DNA from: Ectobius pallidus
Lineage: Eukaryota; Arthropoda; Insecta; Blattodea; Ectobiidae
Length of the DNA stretch: 64,000 nucleotides
Direction: 5' to 3'
Assembly (NCBI GenBank): GCA_964059195.1
Contig: CAXKWD010000006.1
Location: 8,424,530 to 8,488,529 of the forward strand
A program made the translations under genes and the position numbers. Below the pieces are notes generated by a model, which saw only the letters and a program-made list of their open reading frames with translations, was not told where the DNA came from and did no database searches. Shown here one piece after another: positions 55,839 to 64,000 of the stretch. Positions within the stretch are counted from its first letter, which is position 1, and every line of letters starts with the position of its first letter.

Positions 55839-56243
55839 CCGTCAAAGTCAAACATACACATACACAAAGATAAAACATTTGAAAGAATCAGTGTATAAAA
55901 TACCTTGGTGAGACGTTTCGAAATCCCAAATGAATGGATCCTCGAACACCACAGAAGTACAAGGTTTTTAAACCGGGAAGTTGGGGGAAATGATGGTGTG
56001 GGCAGTGAGGAGGTTGGTAACCAGCACGAGGCGACGGCAGCGCCAATGGAGGACGACACGGTCAGCGGTGTCGATGTGGAGCAGTCAGTTGCCTGAGGAA
56101 GACCTGGAGGACAAGGTCGAAACGTCATACCGAGGTATTTTATCCACTGATTCTTTCAAATGTTTTATCTTTGTGTATGTGTATGTTTTACTTTGGCGGT
56201 TTTAACAAGTTACAGTGGAAAGATAAGGACCAGTTACTATCAT
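55839..56243 (+). mobile_element. Penelope-like insertion F (405 bp)
   Basis: Flanked by the 16-bp duplication TACACTTATATTTCAA (55823-55838, 56244-56259). Outer arms are inverted copies (55848-55910 against 56135-56207). The inside keeps the tail of the PLE protein (FEIPNEWILEHHRSTRF), parallel to VEWIREHGRNTVF in PLE A, then a hammerhead-like core. Confidence 0.8.
56093..56126 (+). ncRNA. Hammerhead-ribozyme-like core, PLE F
   Basis: CUGAGGA at 56093-56099, perfect helix II GACCU (56101-56105) with AGGUC (56114-56118), GAA at 56119-56121, self-complementary ACGU (56122-56125), H17 = C at 56126. No good stem I could be found next to it. Confidence 0.6.
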
Positions 56244-56506
56244 TACACTTATATTTCAATTTCCAAACAAGTTATGTTGTATAAAATAATCTGTTTTCGT
56301 GCTGCTTAGTGGCAACATGTGACGTATTAATCACGGCACAATGATGCTTACATGTCCAGTAACGAGCTGACCATTTTATCAGGTAAAATCCCTTCCTCAT
56401 ATTAATAGCAAGCATTTTGTAAGATAAACGATCGTGGCGAACGTTATTGGTCATTATCAAACACGCGGTGTATGAGTGGAATAGTCATTCCAAACAATTT
56501 TTTCAG

Positions 56507-56754
56507 GTGATACGAGATTTTGAAAATATTTTTGGAGAAGAATTAAAATCAATTACAGTTGATCCAGCGCTAATTGAAATAGCAGTAGAGCGAGTTGAGA
56601 AATTGGTGATTCCCATAGCACAGGCCGATTTTGATGTCTTCAGCAAGAAATTTGAGTTTAACTGGCAAGAGCTTTTGAATGGATTTTACAAGCAGGTGAC
56701 TTTGTTAGAAAAAGAGGCTTCATACTTCATTGATGAGTCATTCAAAATACTAAG
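56507..56754 (+). CDS. Dynein heavy chain, exon 7 (tail, DHC_N1)
   Basis: Exon of 248 bases between acceptor TTTTTTCAG and donor GTGAGT; phase 0 in, two bases over. The protein VIRDFENIFGEELKSIT ... IEIAVERVEKLVIPI ... FKILR continues the DHC_N1 helices. FENIFGxELKxxTxDP is a conserved dynein tail segment. Confidence 0.92.
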
Positions 56755-56900
56755 GTGAGTGCATAGTAATTCTAACGTTATCACTCGTATTATTATTTGT
56801 CCAGAGTGCAACTAACCCTGTACATGCTCCAAACCTAAAGTAACAACAAATGGCAAAATAATAATCATATTGTGTCATTTACATAAATTTATTTCTGCAT

Positions 56901-57523
56901 AATTTTATAATACTGAGTTGGGTTTGGCACTATACTTCACTTATCTTATAAATACCTGAACTAGTTTCGAAGACCCTCGTCATTCATAGTCATCAGGTTA
57001 ACACCAACTGCCGGCTGGGCGTTTGTGTTGCCCTCTGATGGAAGTGTGCTGCATTTGGCGATGAGATCTTCATCTGATGGGATGTCAAAGTTCATAAGGT
57101 ATCCTTTATGTTTGTGGATGAATATCCTTTCCCACACTGAGAGTTCCTTGTGAGCTTCGACACATTTAATCAGTTTTGGATCCCTATCAATGTCATTCAT
57201 TCCAAAAATGGGCCCCTACTGCAGATTCTTCTGTATTTGTGTATTTTAAGTGTCTCATGTTTTCCTCCAATTTTGGAGGATACCTTGTGAACTTTGACAC
57301 CCCATCAGATGAAGATTTCATCGCCAGATGAGGCACACTTCCACCAGAGGGCAACACAAACACCCAGCCGGCAGTTGTTGTTAACCAGATGACTAAGAAT
57401 GCCGAGGGTCTTCGAAACTAGTTCAGGTATTTATAAGATAAGTGAAGTATATGTGCTAGACCCAACTCAATATTATAAAATTATAATATAGCTTCACTGT
57501 GTAAACTTCCATACTATGTTTAA
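56901..57523. mobile_element. Penelope-like insertion G with GIY-YIG remnant
   Basis: Inverted arms 56900-57103 and 57280-57482 around a spacer. The terminal motif CTTCACTGTGTAAACTTCC is at 57492-57510. A likely duplication is TTATTTCTGCAT at 56889-56900 and TTATTTCTCAT at 57524-57534, differing by one base. The minus strand of the left arm encodes LSVWERIFIHKHKGYLMNF, the end of a GIY-YIG domain protein. Confidence 0.7.
56961..56996 (-). ncRNA. Hammerhead-like core, PLE G, minus strand
   Basis: CUGAUGA (complement of 56990-56996) and GAAACUAG (complement of 56961-56968) with the self-complementary ACUAGU. Helix II is not convincing. The plus-strand copy at 57386-57422 has CAGAUGA. Confidence 0.4.
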
Positions 57524-57704
57524 TTATTTCTCATGATCTTCCTATGAATACCGAAAATGAATAAAGCTATTATAGGTCTCAGAATAACAAGAAAGACATG
57601 ATCTGTAATTAAATAACTATATATTATAGCCATCAACAGATCGAAAGCTGAAGGTATCATCATCCATCTGATAAGAGACTTGAAGCTTTCCTGGCGTAGG
57701 TTAC

Positions 57705-57855
57705 TTAGGATGGTCTCTTGGGATTCTAACCGGGTGAAAATATTAGTGTTGTCTGAGCTTTTGGCTGCTACAAGCTCTGCAGCCATCTACTGGGAGAGAA
57801 GTAAGCTTGGACAACGCTAATATTTTCACCTGGTTGGAATCCCGAGAGACAATCG
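57705..57855. repeat. Inverted repeat of unknown origin
   Basis: Arms of about 50 bases (57707-57753 and 57805-57853, sharing TATTTTCACC and GAATCCC-type words) with a spacer of about 50. It may be another hairpin element end. No coding or hammerhead core recognised. Confidence 0.5.
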
Positions 57856-57917
57856 TAAATAAATCATTCATCTGACCATCAGATTATAAGCAGTAAAGAG
57901 GAATATCATAATGTTTA

Positions 57918-58148
57918 GGAAGTATACACAGCGAAGTAATTATTATATACAAATAATAATGAGGTGGATTGTTACACACTAACTTCACTAGAATTGTCAC
58001 TAACCAGGACTGCAATTTCGAATGGCTTCCTCATTCATCCTCAGCTAGACTCCATCCATGGAGGATGAATGAGGATGCCATTCGAAACTGCAGTCTAGGT
58101 TAGTGACAATTCTAGTGAAGTTAGTGTGTTTTTCCATCTCATTATTAC
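57918..58148 (-). mobile_element. Penelope-like hairpin insertion H
   Basis: Palindrome 57952-58148 centred near 58053. The complement of the shared terminal motif, with two changes, lies at 57918-57936. Target duplication not resolved. It abuts the mariner at 58158. Confidence 0.7.
58004..58048 (-). ncRNA. Hammerhead ribozyme motif, hairpin H
   Basis: CUGAGGA (complement of 58038-58044), perfect helix II GAAUG/CAUUC (58032-58036 and 58020-58024), GAA (58017-58019), stem III AUUGCAGU (58009-58016; the mirrored arm has the perfect palindrome ACUGCAGU), H17 = C, stem I CUAG (58045-58048) with CUGG (58004-58007). Confidence 0.7.
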
Positions 58149-58157
58149 GTTTATATA

Positions 58158-58891
58158 CAAGGGTTGGTCAATAAGTAAGGTCTCCAACACTCTAGCCCAT
58201 GCTCACAATGTCGGACGAGAGAGTTGGTGCCACTGCCATGTCCCGTTATCTCCCCTCTTTCAAATGAGCCATTGCTGCAGCTGCTGAACCTTTTAGTGTC
58301 CGAGATAGAGCTGTTTGAAATGGATCTCCTGATTTCCCTCCCTGCACACCCACCTCAGCGAACCTTATGGAACATCAATTTTTCACTCATAATGGTCTGT
58401 ATGGAACCTTTAGAAATGTCAGGAAGCAATAAACAAAGTTCACGAGTAGTGACACATCGATCTTGTTGCACCAATTCATCTACTTTTGCCACCATCTCAT
58501 CTGTGACGGGTGTTGTTGGTCTCCCACTTCGCTCTTCATCATGAATATTTGTCCAGCCCTGTTTAAACTCACGAACCCATTTACGCACATTTTTTATGTC
58601 CATACATCCCTCTCCATAAACTTCGCAAAGCTGTCTGTGAATTTCAATCTTGCGGAACTTTTTTGCAGTAAGAAACCATATGACTTCGCACAGGCCAAAC
58701 TTGGCGGGGATGGAAATTGGGAGATCCATTTCAAACAGCTGTATCTCGGACACTAAAAGGTTCAGTGGCTGCAGCAATGGCTCATTTGATAGAAGGAAGA
58801 TAACAGGACATGGCAGTGGCGCCAACTCTCTCGTCCAACGTTGTGAGCTTGGACTATAGTGTTGGAGACCTTACTTATTGACCAGCCCTCA
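58158..58891 (-). mobile_element. Foldback mariner element (734 bp)
   Basis: TA duplications at 58156-58157 and 58892-58893. Arms of about 195 bases (58158-58352 and 58697-58891) are inverted copies sharing GGTCAATAAGTAAGGTCTCC. Between them is the N-terminal half of a transposase; the catalytic half is missing. Confidence 0.85.
58355..58720 (-). pseudogene. Mariner transposase N-terminal DNA-binding part
   Basis: Minus-strand frame with VIWFLTAKK, EIHRQLCEVYGEGCMDI, NVRKWVREFKQG, DEERSGRPTTPVTDEM, VDELVQQDRCVTTREL and a helix ending IQTIMSEKLMFHKV. This is the paired helix-turn-helix region of mariner transposases related to SETMAR (IHRQLCEVYGE.CMS..NVRKWVREF). No DDE region. Such N-terminal products could bind ends but not cut. 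Confidence 0.85.
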
Positions 58892-58893
58892 TA

Positions 58894-59170
58894 GTAAAGA
58901 GGAAGCTGAAGAAGTAGATAAAAAGCAACAACAGCATATTCCTTTTTAGATTTGTCACTTGAAAAAATTCAGTAACATGTCCCTTTTTTAGGTTAAAGAG
59001 GCATTGTTCCAAAATTTTTTGTTGAATATAAATTTTCCAAGACTTCACAAAATGAAATTGTTACTACCATAATAAGTTAAATATTTAATTGCAATTTTAA
59101 AAATACCTTACTATTTTTACAACGTTACTAGCATAGGGGGAAAATATTCCTAGTGCGTTTATTGTTTATT
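58894..59170 (+). other. Intron sequence, nothing recognised
   Basis: AT-rich. Confidence 0.4.
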
Positions 59171-59178
59171 ATTATTAC

Positions 59179-59912
59179 CAGGGCCCGGATTCTGATGACC
59201 TAAAATTGATGGAAAATGACTTATTAAATGACCCTAAATTTTAAAGAAAATGACTTAATAATTATAAAAAATGACCTAAAAACTGATATTTTATTTATAA
59301 AAAATTATTGTACACACAAAGTTATAGACTAGTTTGTGCATAATTGTAAAAACTGTAATTAACTGTAATGTTGTGAATGTTCTTTTCTCACGGAAATTTA
59401 TACTGGCACTGAGGCACTGGTGAGTCAAAATTCGGCACATCCTATTGTGGTCTGCCAGATTATATTATTGTTTATTAAGGGTAAACAGTAGTTTGCACAC
59501 TCAAATCCAAGCAGGTAGCAGACTCTGGTGCAAAGTCAATCTATACAACATTTTGGCGTTTCTTTGATTCTCACTTCCGACTGAGACATGTCAACATTTT
59601 AACGCCGAATTTTTCCTTCTTGCATTAAACAAACAACACTTCAAAGAAAGCACTGCTAGCGACGAAAAAAAAAAGTTAATACACTCAATGTAAATACATG
59701 AAAATGACTAAATAAGGAAGCAAATGACACGAAAATGACAAAATAATGACCTAAAATTGAAATAAATGCCCTAAAAATATAAAATTGCATAAAATGACCT
59801 AATAAAAATGCATTTCTATAATCTAGAGGCCACGATTAGGATTTAACCACAAGTTGGCAATGTCTATGCAGCATCAATAAAAAGATGACATGACATTAGA
59901 ATCCGGGCCCTG
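59179..59912. mobile_element. hAT-type MITE (CAGGGCCCGG ends, 734 bp)
   Basis: Ends CAGGGCCCGGATTCT and its complement with 8-bp duplication ATTATTAC (59171-59178, 59913-59920). AAATGACCTAAA-type words recur in both subterminal parts. No frame. Confidence 0.9.
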
Positions 59913-59920
59913 ATTATTAC

Positions 59921-60213
59921 TGTGGTACACTCTTGTTTTGTTCCCAATAGTAACTAACTGTGTCAATGCAAACTCATATGTGAATCAGAAAAGATAATAA
60001 ATACAAACAGTTCATCCAAATCTTTGTGACATGAAATAGGCCCAGTATAGACATTTCTATTACTGGTATGTTATAGTATATTGTGATACAAGTGCCGTAA
60101 GCGTGCATACGGATCGAGGAAAGAGTTTTTTCAATTTCCGAGATTCGTTATGCACTTACAGCACGAGTATTGCATGCTATTTTTTGCACGATGATTATTT
60201 ATATCAATTTAAT
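59921..60213 (+). other. Intron sequence, nothing recognised
   Basis: TGCCGTAAGCGTGCATACG near 60092 and GTGCATAACG-type words in complement near 60150 suggest a small inverted repeat; origin unknown. Confidence 0.4.
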
Positions 60214-60215
60214 TA

Positions 60216-60914
60216 CAGTAGAATTTGGTTGATTCGACGTTGGATAATTCAAAATATTGTATAATTTGATTAAATACTCATTACCCTTGAAATTCCTATA
60301 TAAATATATGTTAAAAAATTGCAATTAATTCGAATTTTTGAAGCTTAATTTGGATAAATCGAAGCCAAAATTTGTCTCAGGTTAATGTTGTAAGGATTCC
60401 AAGAGTTCATTGCTTCCAGGAATTCCACAAGAATTCTCTATTTCGCTGAAGAACCCTAATCGGTAGCAGCTAGCAGGTACGGTACTAAAGTTATTTTTAA
60501 CCACCGTTATCTTCCTCCTGCTGAATAGATGTTCAATGCAATGTGAAGTTCACCCCCTCCGCTACAGTCTCGGAGGGATTCAACACTTCTGTGAAAATTT
60601 TAGTGTTCATTCTATCCTCCTAGTGTGACTGTGTTTGAAAATGTCAAAGCGTAGAGCATACACCAGTTCCTTTATTAAATTTAGGGTTACGGTTTTAGTG
60701 TTGAAAAAAATGGTTTCATTTAACATCCTAACAACAGGATGGCAGTCGTAGGTAAGATTCACTATACAATAATTGTTATTTATTGCAATGAGTTTATTTT
60801 TGACATTTTTACGGCATTTTCGTTTAAAAGGTCACAGTTTTGGTTAATTTGAAATTTGGTTAATTCGATTTTTTTCTGATTCCCCTTGGGGTTCGAATTA
60901 CCAAGAGTCCACTG
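60216..60914. mobile_element. pogo/Tigger-like MITE (699 bp)
   Basis: Terminal repeats start CAGTAGAATTTGG on the left and CAGTGGACTCTTGG on the right, flanked by TA (60214-60215, 60915-60916). ATTCGA words recur near both ends. CAGTRGA...GG ends with TA targets suit pogo-like elements. No transposase. Confidence 0.65.
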
Positions 60915-61208
60915 TATATTAATTGAGATATTAGCTGAAAATATTATGTATATACATTATTGAAGATAGGTGTTTATTTCAGAAAGTGATTCGCATGTGT
61001 TTGTTGTTATGGGAACTGAATATTTGCCCTGTTAAAGTCGCCACAAACTGGAGGGTCTTGGTCCATAAAGGCTTGTTTTATGATTTTACTTACGGCACAG
61101 TGTGCTTTTTGTAATTTTTACCGCAAGGAAATTTGTTTTGTTTCCATAGCAACAAGATTGCTTGCAGGAATGTCAAGTTACGATCCACAGCAACAATATT
61201 TGTAAGTA

Positions 61209-61665
61209 TAGTCAACTCCCGATTATCCGGGTGCGGATCAACCGGTTTGCGGATTAACCGTTGAGCTATCCCTTAAAAAATCTTTAAAAAAATATTCACT
61301 TAGTCACTTAATGATAAGTTGATGTTACGCAGGCTCCATTCCGATATTCGCAAGAAGGAAAATGAGGTCAAAAAACAAAAAGTGTTAACAGATTATTTCA
61401 GCAAAGTGTAAAAATTCCTTGAAAGTGCCAAAACCAAACTGTTAATACAGCAGTCTTAGTGTCTTATTGTTGTGCTGAAACAGTTTGTGACCTCTGATGG
61501 TGAATGTTTCTAGCACTGCAAGACATTTCCACATACGCCTATATAAGTTTTAAATAATTTTTCAATTACAGTATGTTTAGGTATAGCTACTTTTGTTTTA
61601 ACCGTGTTTTCGTTTATCCGTGAGGTGGCTACCACCCATTATCCCGGACAATCGGGAGTTGACTG
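61209..61665. mobile_element. pogo/Tigger-like MITE (457 bp)
   Basis: Ends TAGTCAACTCCCGATTATCC and, on the other strand, CAGTCAACTCCCGATTGTCC, with TA at 61207-61208 and 61666-61667. The ends differ in family from the MITE at 60216. Confidence 0.8.
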
Positions 61666-61751
61666 TACCACTAATTAGTTACGTCGTGCAAAATATATAT
61701 TCCTAAACTAACATAATTTACACATTCTACAAAGTTATGTAAATTCATGCA

Positions 61752-62295
61752 TTACTTACTTACTCAATGGCAATAGATAATTCCTAAGTAAGCTAAAGGA
61801 ATATGATCTATTTTATGGGACCCCAAGGTTCGTTGCTGTGCATACTTGAGCCTGCCATTCAACCCTATTCTTTGCTAACTCTATCCAATCACCCCTCCCA
61901 AATCCTACTTCCCTTAAATCTATCCTAATATTGTCCTCCTACGTACGTCTAGGTCTTCCTAGTGGTCTTTTCCCTTCGGGTCTCCCAGTCAATATTTTTG
62001 AGATATGTCTTTCCTCCCCCATGCATGCATCATGTCCTGCCCATTTCATCCTCCGTCATTTAATTACCCTTACTACATCTGGTGAAGAGTACAGGTCATG
62101 AAACTCGTTATTATGCATTTTTCTCCAGTCCCCATTTTCATCTTTCTTAGGCACAAATATTTTCCTAAGCACCCTGTTTTCGAACACTCTCAGATCATGT
62201 TCTTCCCAAAGATTAAGTGGCCATGTCTCACATCTATATAATACAACCGGCAGGATAATTGTCTTATAAATCTTTATTTTTAATTCATTCATTAT
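61752..62295 (-). mobile_element. RTE-like non-LTR 3' fragment
   Basis: Minus-strand frame: IIYKTIILPVVLYRCETWPL-type start (62280-62220), LWEEHDLRVFENRVLRKIF, GDWRKMHNNEFHDLYSSPDV, then decayed AGHDACM and GRPRRTY-like words, and a TAAG tail at its 3' end (61752-61766). Same family as the fragment split by the Gypsy-like element. Confidence 0.8.
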
Positions 62296-62524
62296 ATGTG
62301 GGGAAAAGTCTATAATAATTATATAAATATAGGCCTATGCAGTGAAATTTGTGCAATGTATTTTACATTGTTTATTATCAGTCGTCAAATAATTAGAAAG
62401 GAATGTTATTATTCGAACATTCAAATGGAGATTTTAGATGCTAGTAGCTAATTGATATTGAAGGTATTGAATGTTTTGTGCGGTGTTAGACAATATTTTA
62501 CTACTTTATGCTTCATCATTTCAG

Positions 62525-62669
62525 ATCCTCCGAGGAAGCCCTGGAATTACTTTTGAAATTCAAACATATTAAAACAAGGGATGCAATACAGCAGCAGCTG
62601 ATGACAAAATTTGACTTTGTCATGGATCGGTTTACTAAAGACATCATAGATGTTGAAAAAGAATTCGAG
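62525..62669 (+). CDS. Dynein heavy chain, exon 8 seen (tail)
   Basis: Exon of 145 bases after acceptor CATTTCAG and before donor GTGAGT. The first base completes the Arg codon of exon 7; phase 0 at the end. The protein SSEEALELLLKFKHIKTRDA ... LMTKFDFVMDRFTKDI ends in EKEFE. The FKHIKTRDAI segment followed by a helix with KFD is a standard dynein tail feature. The next exon lies right of the window. Confidence 0.9.
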
Positions 62670-62731
62670 GTGAGTGTTATTAACGTGACATCTAAATGCT
62701 TCTCCTAAGTGAAAGCTAATTTGCATTTTAC

Positions 62732-63369
62732 GAGGGGGAGTCCGAACATATGTTTCCCCTGGTGACTGTGTACAGAGGTGTGGATGAAAGACAAAAAATA
62801 TATGAGACATTAAAGATAAGACGTACCTTTATTTTTCCTCATAATTGCCACGTATATTAAGACATGTATAAGCTTCAAAAAGCCCTCCAGGAAAAATCAG
62901 GGCTCTGCATACAGAAGAAGCGTTGAAATTGAAGGATGCGATTCGGAAAAAGTGGCCTGGCCTTCTCCAATCTTGCATTCTCTTGTTGGATGACAATGCG
63001 AGACCATACTCGGCGATGGCAACGCAAAACCATATTGCAACTCTTGTTTGGGAGCGCCTAGCCCATCTCACATCCAGTGACTTCCATCTGTTTCTGGCTT
63101 TGAAGAAGACTCTCGGCGGAAGGCGCTTTGGGAGCACTGCTGACATCACACAAGCCGTTCGACACTTCTTCCGTATGCAGAGCCCTGATTTTTTCATGGA
63201 GGGCTTATTGAAGCTTCTAAAGCGGTATGACAAATGTCTCAGTGTACGTGGTAATTATGTGGAAAAATAAAGGTACTTCTTATCTTTAATCTCTCATTAT
63301 ATTTTTTGTCTTTCATCCTCACCTCTGTACACAGTCGCCAGGGGAAACTTATTTTGTTACTCACCCTCG
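62732..63369 (+). mobile_element. Foldback mariner element, Mos1-like (638 bp)
   Basis: TA at 62730-62731 and 63370-63371. Arms of about 180 bases are inverted copies (shared TCCCCTGG / CCAGGGGA, AAAAATCAGGGCTCTGCATA). Between them a frame of about 115 codons reads LLDDNARPYSA, SSDFHLFLALKKTLGGRRFG and FFMEGLLKLLKRYDKCL, the mariner catalytic end with two of the three Asp sites (DDNARP and SDFHLF). The N-terminal half is missing. Same family as 44265-44855. Confidence 0.85.
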
Positions 63370-63371
63370 TA

Positions 63372-64000
63372 CAAAGAGGAAGATAACCATTCAAACAATA
63401 CAATCTTTCTGAAAAATTAGGTTGTATTGAACATTAAGGGCCAGTTGATTAAAACTGACAGGAAGTAGAATTAAGTTTGGAAAAATAATGAGGTTAAGAA
63501 TAGATTGTATAACTTAATCTTGATTAGGAGAATTCAGTTCAAGTCTAACTCTAGTTCACAAAATTACATATTGCAACACAGGAAAATAAATTAACCACAG
63601 CTTGTCCTGGCATTTGTTTTGTATATCCATTGATTACTTTACAATATAAGGCCTTTAGTTTGTTTCGCATCATTCAGTTAAGTTCATAAAAATCTCTCAT
63701 CATATTTTAGCTTTTTCCTAATGAGTACCGGTAGTCATTTTGGTAAATTCTGAGCCTTTTTCATAATCATGACAATTCTACAATTGTGAAATGACAGTCA
63801 TACAGTATAACATATTTCTGTTTAAAAAAAAAAAAACATTGACAATTATGTAAATTGACATCACAATTTGTCTTGTTTCATAACATTTTACATTTTACAT
63901 ACAAAAATATGACAGAAATGCCATGTTTTCAGCTAATTTTCATTTATGAAACTACCAAATATGCAGTCTTTAGTTTGCAGTTTATATATTTGACAGATTG
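63372..64000 (+). other. Intron sequence to window end
   Basis: AT-rich, no exon or repeat signature recognised. Confidence 0.5.

Noticed and set aside
57520..57786. 88-codon minus-strand frame with a hydrophobic end
   Set aside because: No family signature; overlaps an inverted repeat; could be chance.

Overview
This is an AT-rich piece of an animal nuclear genome, almost certainly an arthropod and probably an insect. The signs are GT-AG introns, a split axonemal dynein gene, and a dense load of metazoan retrotransposons and DNA transposons. The mix of BEL, Gypsy, LOA, RTE, Penelope, mariner, hAT and piggyBac elements would suit a large cockroach- or termite-like genome, but that is a guess. 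No bacterial feature, CRISPR array or operon is present.

The only host gene recognised is an axonemal dynein heavy chain on the + strand. Eight exons lie between 17375 and 62669. Their splice phases agree at every junction and give 577 codons of the N-terminal tail (DHC_N1 region). Wording of the tail suggests the DNAH10 (inner-arm I1/f beta) class. The gene starts left of the window or in exons not seen, and continues to the right. Its introns are built almost entirely of transposable elements.

Layout: 1-2125, a CR1/L2-like non-LTR element inserted into a BEL/Pao element. 2126-14186, two nearly identical BEL/Pao copies on the - strand sharing a middle LTR (LTR-internal-LTR-internal). 14187-17374, hAT and mariner-like fragments. 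17375-22506, dynein exons 1-3 with a Penelope-like element (PLE) between exons 2 and 3. 22507-38191, a large intron with a complete Gypsy-like element (4-bp target duplication) inside an RTE-like fragment, two hAT elements and a PLE hairpin. 38192-45191, exons 4-5 around a full-length LOA-like retrotransposon with a 12-bp target duplication. 45192-55201, nested PLE, an Academ-like DNA transposon, hAT elements carrying tRNA-derived SINEs, piggyBac fragments and a 0.5-kb near-perfect palindrome. 55202-64000, exons 6-8 with further PLE hairpins, foldback mariners and hAT and pogo-like MITEs.

The most interesting system is a set of eight Penelope-like insertions. Seven have proposed target duplications of 9-16 bp; in two of these the duplicated copies differ slightly. 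Most are large inverted repeats. Three keep GIY-YIG endonuclease remnants, a fourth keeps only the protein tail, and nearly all carry hammerhead-ribozyme-like cores (CUGANGA, a helix II, GAA) followed by a short self-complementary stem III. Several also share a terminal motif. The best example is a 285-bp insertion (52057-52341) in a piggyBac fragment, with one hammerhead on each strand. Hammerheads in Penelope-like elements are established; these short inverted-repeat, double-hammerhead derivatives look like a distinct mobile unit. A second item of interest is a decayed transposon coding for an XPG-like nuclease and a CXC zinc motif (46305-48843).
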